A stretch of DNA of 5,720 nt from Spirochaetales bacterium. Lineage in GTDB: Bacteria > Spirochaetota > Spirochaetia > B11-G9. How positions within the stretch are numbered: position 1 is the stretch's first letter; the number at the start of each line of letters is the position of its first letter. The stretch covers positions 1-5,720 of the forward strand of contig JALTGJ010000507.1 in assembly GCA_027077185.1 (NCBI GenBank), written 5' to 3'. Shown piece after piece: positions 1-5,719 of this stretch. The notes beneath the pieces were generated by a model. It saw nothing but the letters and a program-made list of their open reading frames with translations. It had not been told where the DNA came from and made no database searches. The translations under genes and the position numbers were made by a program.

Positions 1-2
1 AT

Positions 3-1067
3 GCAATGAAACTTGGGGCAGTTGATTTTATTACAAAACCCTTTAACAAAGAAGACCTTAAAAATATAGTTTATCGTGCTGTTTATGGAGAAAAAGAGAA
101 GTATAGTAAGCTGAATAAATCTCTTTCTAATGATAAAGGTGTTATTTACACCAGTGGGAAAATGCAAAAGATTATGGAAACAGTACGTAAAATTGCACCG
201 AGTAATTTGTCTGTTTTACTAACAGGAGAAAGTGGTACAGGTAAAGGTGTAATTTCAAAAGCAATTCATGAATATGCATTTGAAGAATATAATATTCAAT
301 CACCTTTTATAAGTATTAATTGTCCTGCATTACCGGATACTCTTCTTGAGAGTGAATTGTTTGGATATAAAAGGGGTGCATTTACCGGTGCAGATAAAGA
401 CTTCCCGGGAAAAGTAAGTATGGCAAATGGAGGGACACTTTTTCTGGATGAAATTGGAGAACTTTCATTGTCTGTTCAGTCAAAACTTTTAAAATTACTG
501 GAGGAAGGTGTTTATTCTCCTCTTGGGAGTACTGTTGAATATAAAGCTGATATTCGTATAATAAGTGCAACAAATCAATCCATTCCGCAGATGATAAATA
601 ATAAGGAATTCCGGGAGGATCTTTATTATAGAATCAATTCTGTAGTTCTGGAAATACCGCCTCTTAGGGACAGAAAAGCCGATATTCTTCCTTTAAGTAC
701 TTTTTTTCTTGATAGATTTTCAATGGAAAATAATAAAAATATAGATCCAATTCAGAAAGAAATTACTGATTTCCTTTCTAAATATCACTGGCCTGGTAAT
801 ATTCGGGAATTAAGAAATGTTGTTCATAGGGCTGTAGTTCTTTCGAGCGGAAGTAAACTTTCAATTGAAGATTTCCCTGATTTTGATAACATAGATAATC
901 CTTCCGGTCAAAAATCAGGGGAAATATTTATCAAGAATGAAAAAGAGTTGGTTTTAAGTATTCTGGAGAGTAATAAATGGAATATATCTGCGGCTGCAAG
1001 AGAGCTGGGGATTTCAAGAGGATCACTTCGCCATAGGGTAAAAAAATACAATCTTCAATGTGGCTAA
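3..1067 (+). CDS. Sigma-54-dependent response regulator, NtrC family (5'-truncated by window)
   Basis: This is a bacterial enhancer-binding protein that would hydrolyse ATP to open sigma-54 RNA polymerase promoters in the cytoplasm. The frame is open to the window edge, and the first residues ([14 protein letters not shown]) are the last part of a receiver domain with its conserved Lys-Pro. The Met codon at base 6 is therefore internal, and the phospho-acceptor Asp lies upstream. Numbering from that Met, the AAA+ domain shows Walker A GESGTGKG (74-81), the sigma-54-contacting loop GAFTGA (124-129), Walker B FLDE (146-149), sensor I ISATN (186-190), an arginine-finger region [10 protein letters not shown] (202-211) and sensor [10 protein letters not shown] (262-269). 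A Fis-type helix-turn-helix occupies about 312-350 ([22 protein letters not shown]). All motifs needed for activation look intact; the usual Glu after the Walker A Lys is Gly. The stop codon overlaps the first of several phased repeats, and a sigma-54 promoter follows about 100 bp later, so the downstream transport operon is the obvious target. The partner kinase is not in view. Confidence 0.95.
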   Translation, partial: AMKLGAVDFITKPFNKEDLKNIVYRAVYGEKEKYSKLNKSLSNDKGVIYTSGKMQKIMETVRKIAPSNLSVLLTGESGTGKGVISKAIHEYAFEEYNIQSPFISINCPALPDTLLESELFGYKRGAFTGADKDFPGKVSMANGGTLFLDEIGELSLSVQSKLLKLLEEGVYSPLGSTVEYKADIRIISATNQSIPQMINNKEFREDLYYRINSVVLEIPPLRDRKADILPLSTFFLDRFSMENNKNIDPIQKEITDFLSKYHWPGNIRELRNVVHRAVVLSSGSKLSIEDFPDFDNIDNPSGQKSGEIFIKNEKELVLSILESNKWNISAAARELGISRGSLRHRVKKYNLQCG

Positions 1068-1101
1068 TATTGGCCACTATTCGGCTAAAGATGGCTAAAA
1101 A
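1061..1101 (+). promoter_or_regulatory. Putative upstream activator site: four helically phased YGGCYA repeats
   Basis: Four tandem units begin at 1061, 1071, 1082 and 1092. Each opens with the core YGGCYA (TGGCTA, TGGCCA, CGGCTA, TGGCTA) followed by an AT-rich tail. The spacing of 10, 11 and 10 bp averages close to one DNA helical turn, so all cores lie on the same face. The first two units also form a near-palindrome, TGGCTAATATTGGCCA (1061-1076, 14 of 16 positions symmetric), the type of dyad that a Fis-type HTH dimer would recognise. The array begins within the last codons of the regulator gene and lies about 65-107 bp upstream of the -24 element, the usual distance for sigma-54 enhancers. 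A nine-A tract (1097-1105) directly follows and could add curvature. That the adjacent regulator binds here is inference. Confidence 0.65.
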
Positions 1102-1130
1102 AAAATTGTTAAACAGTAACATCTTATTCT

Positions 1131-1143
1131 ATTGGCAACTATT
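1131..1143 (+). repeat. Isolated fifth copy of the YGGC repeat (possible proximal activator site)
   Basis: ATTGGCAACTATT at 1131-1143 matches ATTGGCCACTATT at 1069-1081 in 12 of 13 positions. The two copies are 62 bp apart, close to six helical turns, so they would face the same side of the helix. This copy sits about 24 bp upstream of the -24 element of the sigma-54 promoter. It may be a second, proximal binding site for the activator. The similarity is seen directly; the role is inferred, and in AT-rich DNA a chance match cannot be excluded. Confidence 0.4.
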
Positions 1144-1165
1144 TACTATAAGGGGCTTGTAATAA

Positions 1166-1183
1166 TTGGCATGGAAATTGCTT
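1166..1183 (+). promoter_or_regulatory. Sigma-54 (RpoN) -24/-12 promoter of the transport operon
   Basis: TTGGCATGGAAATTGCTT fits the sigma-54 consensus TGGCAC-N5-TTGCW with a single change (T for the last C of the -24 box). The invariant GG (1168-1169) and GC (1180-1181) are separated by exactly 10 bp, as the family requires. Transcription would start near 1193, giving a leader of about 20 nt before the binding-protein start codon at 1214. The gene immediately upstream encodes a sigma-54 activator with an intact GAFTGA loop. No convincing sigma-70 promoter was seen in the same gap, so the operon is probably strictly activator-dependent. Confidence 0.88.
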
Positions 1184-1203
1184 ATAAATAAGAAATAATT
1201 TAT

Positions 1204-1208
1204 GGAGG
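1204..1208 (+). promoter_or_regulatory. Ribosome binding site that decides the start of the binding-protein gene
   Basis: GGAGG at 1204-1208 lies 5 bases before ATG at 1214. An earlier in-frame ATG at 1202 overlaps this Shine-Dalgarno sequence and has no ribosome-binding site of its own. Starting at 1214 also gives the proper signal peptide beginning MIKKISLLL instead of an acidic MEED extension. The 1214 start is therefore preferred. Confidence 0.85.
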
Positions 1209-1213
1209 AAGAT

Positions 1214-2491
1214 ATGATTAAAAAAATCAGTTTATTACTGGTAGTATTACTAATTTTTGGTACCTTTACTTTGAGTGCTGCTGGAAATAAGGAAACAGCT
1301 GGTGGACAAAAGGTTCAGATTACCTTTACAAGCTGGAGAACAGAGGATATTGAAAGGATGAACAGAATAAATGCTGTGTTTATGGAAAAACATCCTAATA
1401 TTGAAGTTTTATTTCAGCCAATTAATGATAATGAGTATGATGCCCAGATGAGGGCCGGCCTTGAGACAGGAACCGGTGCGGATATCATTTTCTTACGATC
1501 CTATGATACCGGCAGAATAGTTTATGATGGCGGTTCTATTGCTGATCTAAATAAGGATCTGCCAAATTTGGAAGGATTCCCTTCTGCAGCAGTAAAAGCA
1601 TGGTCTACAGAAGATGGTAAAATTTATGCAGTACCTTCCGTTGGTGTAACTCATGGTGTTTATTATCATAAAGATATTTTTGATAAGTATGGGCTGAAAG
1701 AACCTGAAACATGGGATGAGTTTATGGCTGTTGCACAGACTTTAAAAGACAATGGCGAAGTTGTTTTTGCTCAGGGTGCTCTTGATGACTGGACATGTTA
1801 TGAAGTTGTTTTTAGTGGTCTCGGTGCTAACTTTTATGGTGGAGAGGCTTCCAGACAGAAATTGATGGCTGGTGAAATGAAATTAACTGATAAACCCTTT
1901 TTGGATGCGTTTAAAGCTGTAGATCAGCTTCAGCAGTTTTTTCCAAAAGGATATGAAGCTCTGGATTATGTAAGTATGCAGACAATGTTTGGTACAGGTC
2001 AGGCTGCAATGTTTATAGGTGGTTCCTGGGAACTTGGTATTCTGGAAGATCTTGGCTCAACAGATTTAGGCTGGTTTGCTCCTCCTGTAGTTAATAAAGG
2101 TGATACCCTACAGTACTGTTTTCATGTAGATGCAGGTATAGCAATGAATAAAAATTCAAAACATCCTGAAGAATCTCTTGAGTATCTTAAATGGGTAAGT
2201 TCCCCTGAATATGCTCAACTTTTAATGGATGAACTTCCTGGATTTTTCTCTTATACTCCTGGAGATTATCCTTTGAAAAATGCTATAGCCAAAGAGATGA
2301 TTGGTGCTGCAAGTGATGCTGTTCTTACAGTAAGAACTGTATGGGAAAAAATGTCAGCGCAGTCTCCCAGTGGAAACAGTTTGATGGGTGAAGCTATACC
2401 GAAAATGTGGAAAGATGAGTTTACTCCGGAACAGGCAGCAGCCTATGTTCAGGATGGTCTTGCTACATGGTACAAACCATTCATGAAATAA
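1214..2491 (+). CDS. Carbohydrate ABC transporter substrate-binding protein (family 1, CUT1 type)
   Basis: This 425-residue protein would capture a sugar or oligosaccharide outside the inner membrane and deliver it to the two permeases encoded downstream. Residues 1-23 form a signal peptide: MIKK, a hydrophobic core LLLVVLLIFGTF, then SAA before Gly24, fitting signal peptidase I cleavage. No lipobox Cys is present, so a lipoprotein is not indicated; the only cysteines are at about 195 and 302. The mature part has the family 1 pattern: a first strand QITFTSW (36-41), FMEKHPNIEV (56-65), GADIIFLRSYDTG (88-100), the hinge-region segment DGKIYAVPSVGVTHGVYYHKDIF (134-156), ETWDEF (165-170) and GQAAMFIGGSWE (262-273). 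It has the usual length for the family. Aromatic residues (W41, W193, W272, W287, W377) could stack on sugar rings. The substrate cannot be read from sequence. It is first in the sigma-54 transcription unit and is followed by a stable hairpin, consistent with high expression. Confidence 0.93.
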   Translation: MIKKISLLLVVLLIFGTFTLSAAGNKETAGGQKVQITFTSWRTEDIERMNRINAVFMEKHPNIEVLFQPINDNEYDAQMRAGLETGTGADIIFLRSYDTGRIVYDGGSIADLNKDLPNLEGFPSAAVKAWSTEDGKIYAVPSVGVTHGVYYHKDIFDKYGLKEPETWDEFMAVAQTLKDNGEVVFAQGALDDWTCYEVVFSGLGANFYGGEASRQKLMAGEMKLTDKPFLDAFKAVDQLQQFFPKGYEALDYVSMQTMFGTGQAAMFIGGSWELGILEDLGSTDLGWFAPPVVNKGDTLQYCFHVDAGIAMNKNSKHPEESLEYLKWVSSPEYAQLLMDELPGFFSYTPGDYPLKNAIAKEMIGAASDAVLTVRTVWEKMSAQSPSGNSLMGEAIPKMWKDEFTPEQAAAYVQDGLATWYKPFMK

Positions 2492-2508
2492 GCCTATATT
2501 TAAGTTTA

Positions 2509-2543
2509 ACAGGCTGTTGGGAGTTTTTCTTCCGACAGCCTGT
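2509..2543 (+). promoter_or_regulatory. Intercistronic RNA hairpin between binding-protein and permease genes
   Basis: Arms 2509-2523 and 2529-2543 pair over 15 consecutive base pairs, of which two are G-U wobbles, around a five-T loop (2524-2528). The stem starts with ACAGGCTGT and ends with ACAGCCTGT. It lies 17 nt after the binding-protein stop codon and 22 nt before the permease start. No run of T follows the 3' arm, so it is a poor intrinsic terminator. A hairpin at this place in a sugar ABC operon usually protects the upstream message from 3' exonucleases or causes partial termination, which gives more binding protein than permease. The structure is seen; the effect is inferred. Confidence 0.75.
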
Positions 2544-2565
2544 CTGTGTCTATTAGGGAGAAATT

Positions 2566-3489
2566 ATGACAGGAAAAAAATCCAGAAAAATAAAAATGTT
2601 TATGGTAGTTTTTCTTTTACCGGCAGTTTTTATTTATACAGTTTTTTTATTGCTTCCCATTTTGGATTCTATGCGTTTAAGCTTTTATTCCGGGAGAGGC
2701 CTTATACCTGACAAATTTGTTGGTTTTGATAACTATGTAAAACTTTTTACACAGTTCCCCTTTAAAGACAGAATGATAAATGCCTTTTCAAATAATATTA
2801 AATTCTTTTTTATAGTAACACTCATTCAGAATGTTTTTGGTTTTTTTATTGCATTTTTTGTTACAAGAAAAATTATTGGAAAAGGTTTTTTTAGAAAAAT
2901 TAGTTTTTTACCAACAACCCTTTCTGTCCTTGTTGTCGGATTTCTTTTTAAGCTCATTTTAAATCCATCATGGGGGATTTTTGATAAAATACTTACAGCC
3001 CTCGGTTTGGAATCATTTATTTTACCATGGCTTGGAAATCCTTTAACAGCCTTACCTGTTCTTGCTATTGTTGTAAGCTGGCAGTTTATGGGAGAATCCG
3101 TTCTATTCTATACAGCTGGAATTGATGCTATCCCTGAAGAAGTTACTGAAGCTGCACTTATAGATGGTGCCAGTCCTCTTCAGGAACTTTGGCATATTAT
3201 ACTCCCCTCAATACTTCCTATAATTGGCATTGTAACAATATTAATTTTTATTGGTGATTTTACACAGTTTGATATTGTTTATGCTATGTCAACAACCCAG
3301 GCAAATCCGGCTTTTGGAACAGACTTATTTGGATCTTTGTTTTACAGAGCTGCATTTTCCACTCCTGTTCGTGGTGGATGGGGTATGGGCATGGGAGCCG
3401 CTGTTTCTACAGTCATGTTTTTTATAGTTTTTACGGGTGTTATTGCCTGGTTATATTTCTTTAAAATAAAGGGGCAGAAAAATGACTAA
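2566..3489 (+). CDS. Carbohydrate ABC transporter permease, MalF/UgpA-like
   Basis: This 307-residue inner-membrane protein is one half of the transmembrane channel for the solute bound by the upstream binding protein. Six hydrophobic segments can be seen at about 10-31, 78-100, 113-133, 160-182, 212-232 and 275-298. The cytoplasmic EAA loop that docks on the ATPase is clear at 195-214 (EAALIDGASPLQELWHIILP), with the family Gly at 201 and ILP at the end. VGFDNYVKLF (52-61) is the typical segment between the first two helices of the MalF/UgpA type. Its length matches small CUT1 permeases that lack the large periplasmic insertion of enteric MalF. The start is supported by AGGGAG (2555-2560) five bases before ATG. 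It follows the binding-protein gene after a hairpin and overlaps the next permease gene by 8 bp, indicating translational coupling. Confidence 0.93.
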   Translation: MTGKKSRKIKMFMVVFLLPAVFIYTVFLLLPILDSMRLSFYSGRGLIPDKFVGFDNYVKLFTQFPFKDRMINAFSNNIKFFFIVTLIQNVFGFFIAFFVTRKIIGKGFFRKISFLPTTLSVLVVGFLFKLILNPSWGIFDKILTALGLESFILPWLGNPLTALPVLAIVVSWQFMGESVLFYTAGIDAIPEEVTEAALIDGASPLQELWHIILPSILPIIGIVTILIFIGDFTQFDIVYAMSTTQANPAFGTDLFGSLFYRAAFSTPVRGGWGMGMGAAVSTVMFFIVFTGVIAWLYFFKIKGQKND

Positions 3490-4321
3490 GCATCGGTTTA
3501 AAAGACAACTGACAAAAACAGTACTTTTTACATTCCTTTCTGTTTATACTCTTACTATTTTGTATCCAATTTTATTGATGTTTCTAACATCATTTAAAAC
3601 CACAAGAGAAATTTTTACTAATCCCTTTGGACTGCCTGCCAGTTTTGAGTTTACAAGCTATATTAAATTGCTTACAATTTCAAATTATTTAACATATTTT
3701 AGAAATAGTATAATTGTAACAGTTATTTCTCTTGGAACTATTATTGTTATAACGTCTACAGCTTCTTTTGTTCTGGCTAAATATAATTTTAAATGGAAAA
3801 ATTTTCTATATTTGTTCTTTGTCGCTGGTATGATTATACCTATAAGACTGGGAACTATTAGTATTTTAAAATTAATGATCGAAATGCATGCAAATGATAC
3901 CTTGTTTTCAGTTATTATTGTCAGTATTGCTGTTGGAATTCCTTTTGGAGTATTTATACTTACTGATTTTATAAAAATGATACCCGAAGAACTGAGTGCA
4001 GCTGCCAGGATAGACGGCTGCAGTGAACCTGCAATATTCAGAATTGTTATTATTCCTCTTCTGCGTCCTGCATTAGCTGCAGTAGCAATAATTAACTATA
4101 TTCCAATATGGAATGACTTCTGGTTCCCGCTGGTGTTTCTTAAATCAGATGCTGTAAAAACTGTTCCTCTTGCTACAGCTCTACTTTTTGGTCAGTACCA
4201 GACAAATTATGCCCTTGTTTTCGCTGTTTTATCTATGGCGTCAATTCCTGTAATGTTGTTCTACATAATTTTTTCCAAACATTTTGTACAAGGGCTTTCT
4301 TCGGGGGCTTTAAAAGGATAG
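3482..4321 (+). CDS. Carbohydrate ABC transporter permease, MalG/UgpE-like
   Basis: This 279-residue protein is the second half of the membrane channel and would form a heterodimer with the MalF-like subunit. Six hydrophobic segments are visible at about 12-36, 73-96, 107-130, 142-163, 188-213 and 243-264. The EAA loop is at 171-196 (LSAAARIDGCSEPAIFRIVIIPLLRP), with A-A-A-R-I-D-G and I-P-L. The N-terminal TSFKTTREIF...NPFGLP region and the ending GLSSGALKG are hallmarks of the MalG subfamily. Its ATG lies inside the last codons of the preceding gene (8-bp overlap) and is served by AAAGGGG (3468-3474), so synthesis of the two permeases is probably coupled. No ATPase gene follows; the complex must borrow one encoded elsewhere, as known for CUT1 systems served by MsmK- or UgpC-like proteins. 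It is about 39% identical over 54 residues to the permease fragment on the opposite strand at the window end. Confidence 0.93.
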   Translation: MTKHRFKRQLTKTVLFTFLSVYTLTILYPILLMFLTSFKTTREIFTNPFGLPASFEFTSYIKLLTISNYLTYFRNSIIVTVISLGTIIVITSTASFVLAKYNFKWKNFLYLFFVAGMIIPIRLGTISILKLMIEMHANDTLFSVIIVSIAVGIPFGVFILTDFIKMIPEELSAAARIDGCSEPAIFRIVIIPLLRPALAAVAIINYIPIWNDFWFPLVFLKSDAVKTVPLATALLFGQYQTNYALVFAVLSMASIPVMLFYIIFSKHFVQGLSSGALKG

Positions 4322-4324
4322 GTA

Positions 4325-5356
4325 ATGAGATTACCATTAAAAAGTAGAGAACCGGATTTTAACAGGTTGTTAAAAGTTTTAAAAAGAGAAAAAACTGATG
4401 TTCCCGTTCTCTTTGAATATTTTATGAATGATAGTTTGTATGACATTCTTACAGAAGGGGAAGACTTTCCTTCAAACGAAATGATAAGGGAGTACGTTAA
4501 GGTTGTTAAAGCCTATAAAAATGCCGGTTACGATTTTGCAACTTTTGTACCTCCGGCAGATTTTAATTTTTACCATCGTGATGAAAACGATAATGCATCT
4601 GTTTCACTTAATAATGGAGCTGGTATAACAAGCCGGGAAACTCTCGATACCTACCCCTGGCCGGATATTAAAAATATTGATCTTTCAATTCTGGACAAAA
4701 TTAAACCTTATATTCCAGAAGGAATGAAGATGGTAGCTGCTGCTTCTGACGGTGTAGAAGAAACTGTTATTGAACTTGTAGGATTTGAAAATTTTTGTTA
4801 CATGATAGTCGATAATCCAAATCTTGTTAAAAGTATTTTTGATGCAGTAGGGCAGAGATTACTGGATTACTATACCAGGATTGTAGAGTACGATGTTGTA
4901 GGAGCCTGTATCAATAATGATGACTGGGGTTTTAATACACAAACACTTATTTCCCATGACGATATGGAAAAGTGGCTTTTTCCATGGCATAAGAAAATAA
5001 ATGATGTAATACATGCTGCTGGTAAACCTGTAATACTGCATTCCTGTGGAAATATATATCCTTTGATGGATAGAATAATTGATTATTTGAAAGTGGATGG
5101 AAAACATTCTTATGAGGATTCCATAATGACTGTAGAAGATGCCTGGGAGAAATACCATGACAGAATAGCAATTATGGGTGGAATCGATATGGATTTTATT
5201 TCACGGGCTGAGCCTGAAGATGTTTACAGGCGAAGTAAGGCAATGCTCGAGAGAACCGGTTTGGTTGGTGGTTTTGCTCTTGGTACTGGTAACTCTGTTC
5301 CCGAATATATCCCGCCGGAAAATTTTTTTGCAATGATCAAAGCTGCTTTGGAGTAG
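4325..5356 (+). CDS. Uroporphyrinogen decarboxylase (URO-D) superfamily protein, possible methyltransferase-like enzyme
   Basis: This is a 343-residue cytoplasmic protein of the URO-D/MtaA/CmuA superfamily, a TIM-barrel fold. The clearest family segment is GKPVILHSCGNIYPLMDRIIDYLKVDG (233-259), where His239 and Cys241 match the first two zinc ligands of the cobalamin:coenzyme M methyltransferases MtaA/MtbA. Also typical are IAIMGGIDMDFISRAEPEDVYRR (281-303) and the end GGFALGTGNSVPEYIPPENFFAMIKAAL (315-342). In MtaA-type enzymes the equivalent of GTG (320-322) is GCG, and that Cys is the third zinc ligand; here it is Thr321. The RQAGRY motif of true HemE is absent, so haem synthesis is unlikely. 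The start lies 3 bases after the permease stop, with AAAAGGA upstream, so it is cotranscribed with the transporter. Likely roles are group transfer to or from, or decarboxylation of, a compound derived from the imported solute, but the reaction is unknown. No corrinoid protein is encoded here. Confidence 0.87.
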   Translation: MRLPLKSREPDFNRLLKVLKREKTDVPVLFEYFMNDSLYDILTEGEDFPSNEMIREYVKVVKAYKNAGYDFATFVPPADFNFYHRDENDNASVSLNNGAGITSRETLDTYPWPDIKNIDLSILDKIKPYIPEGMKMVAAASDGVEETVIELVGFENFCYMIVDNPNLVKSIFDAVGQRLLDYYTRIVEYDVVGACINNDDWGFNTQTLISHDDMEKWLFPWHKKINDVIHAAGKPVILHSCGNIYPLMDRIIDYLKVDGKHSYEDSIMTVEDAWEKYHDRIAIMGGIDMDFISRAEPEDVYRRSKAMLERTGLVGGFALGTGNSVPEYIPPENFFAMIKAALE

Positions 5357-5380
5357 TCTTTTGCATGGGTATATTTAGCA

Positions 5381-5433
5381 AAAAATCCAAACATACTTGT
5401 AAAATGGTTGATTATCGTATAAAAATCCAAACA
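5381..5433. repeat. Pair of 13-bp direct repeats 40 bp apart
   Basis: AAAAATCCAAACA occurs twice, at 5381-5393 and 5421-5433, with exact identity and a 40-bp period (27-bp spacer). They lie in the gap between the two convergent genes, where no promoter is expected. No third copy was noticed in the window. They could be a protein-binding pair or the remains of a duplication. The flanking bases do not continue the identity, which argues against a simple recent tandem duplication. Function is unknown. Confidence 0.5.
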
Positions 5434-5449
5434 AAACCTGATTTTATAC
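5417..5449 (+). terminator. Weak AT-rich hairpin, possible accessory terminator of the transport operon
   Basis: GTATAAAAATC (5417-5427) can pair with GATTTTATAC (5440-5449) with one bulged A, leaving a 12-nt loop, and TTTCATTT follows. The stem is almost entirely A-T pairs, so it is weak. It overlaps the second copy of the 13-bp direct repeat. It may slow polymerase before the stronger hairpin at 5483-5506, or may be fortuitous. Confidence 0.25.
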
Positions 5450-5482
5450 TTTCATTTACATGAATATTTGATCTGTTATTTA

Positions 5483-5506
5483 ACCCCTTCTGGGTATAGA
5501 AGGGGT
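5483..5506. terminator. Convergent-gene terminator hairpin (probably bidirectional)
   Basis: ACCCCTTCT (5483-5491) and AGAAGGGGT (5498-5506) form a perfect 9-bp stem around a six-base loop (GGGTAT). It lies 126 bp after the URO-D-family stop codon on the + strand and 27 bp after the stop codon of the opposing permease gene. This is where a shared terminator is expected. Neither side has a strong T run: the + strand continues GCAGGAGTTTCTATTATATTT and the - strand continues TAAATAACAG. Termination may therefore be incomplete or factor-assisted. Confidence 0.6.
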
Positions 5507-5533
5507 GCAGGAGTTTCTATTATATTTCCAACA

Positions 5534-5719
5534 TCAACCTTTTACTGCACCTGCAGTAAGACCTTTTATAAACTGCTTTGCCATTAAAAGATAAAGTATA
5601 ATTATTGGTACAGCCGAAAGTGTTAGAGTTGAAAATATTTTTGTCCAGTCTGTCTGGTATTGCCCAAATAGTCTTGTTACACCAAGCATTAAAGTTCGTT
5701 GTGATTCAGTTCGTATAAA
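5534..5719 (-). CDS. C-terminal fragment of a second MalG-like carbohydrate ABC permease (runs off window)
   Basis: On the - strand an open frame enters from the window edge and ends at a TGA complementary to 5534-5536, giving 61 residues that start FIRTESQRTLMLGV. It contains LFGQYQTDWTKIF, a last transmembrane helix (about residues 29-47, STLTLSAVPIIILYLLMAK) and the MalG-family ending FIKGLTAGAVKG. Hand alignment with the end of the MalG-like protein of the + operon gives about 21 identities in 54 positions, including the shared LFGQYQT and the G-A-x-K-G tail. It is thus a diverged paralogue, not a recent copy. The rest of the gene and presumably its binding protein and MalF-like partner lie beyond base 5720. 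It converges on the + operon, so the two transport loci are separately transcribed. Confidence 0.88.
   Translation of the reverse strand, partial: FIRTESQRTLMLGVTRLFGQYQTDWTKIFSTLTLSAVPIIILYLLMAKQFIKGLTAGAVKG

Noticed and set aside
1070..1098. Possible terminator hairpin for the regulator gene (TTGGCCA with TGGCTAA)
   Set aside because: The stem is short with a 15-nt loop and is followed by an A run, not a T run; the repeats are better explained as protein-binding units. No intrinsic terminator was found after the regulator gene.
1107..1121. TGTTA-N5-TAACA inverted repeat between the phased repeats and the promoter
   Set aside because: Five-base arms in AT-rich DNA are expected by chance, and it does not match a clear IHF site or the YGGCYA units.
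1202..1213. In-frame ATG at 1202 as the start of the binding-protein gene
   Set aside because: It overlaps the GGAGG ribosome-binding site that serves ATG 1214, and would place acidic residues ahead of the signal peptide's basic N-region.
2517..2711. 64-codon + frame overlapping the start of the MalF-like gene
   Set aside because: It lies across the hairpin and the permease start in another frame, has no ribosome-binding site and encodes no recognisable protein.
4859..5171. Overlapping - strand open frames opposite the URO-D-family gene
   Set aside because: They are antisense to a well-conserved coding region, have no ribosome-binding sites or family motifs, and are compositional shadows.
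4325..5356. HemE (haem biosynthesis uroporphyrinogen decarboxylase) as the identity of the last + strand gene
   Set aside because: The N-terminal RQAGRY substrate-binding motif is absent, the HSCGN motif is typical of the methyltransferase side of the superfamily, and no haem genes are nearby.
5224..5430. 68-codon - strand frame spanning the end of the URO-D-family gene
   Set aside because: It is mostly antisense to the conserved C-terminus of that protein, with no plausible start signal or homology seen.
5543..5558. Perfect inverted repeat TACTGCA-CC-TGCAGTA
   Set aside because: It lies within the codons for the conserved MalG C-terminal tail and has only a 2-base spacer, so coding constraint and chance explain it.
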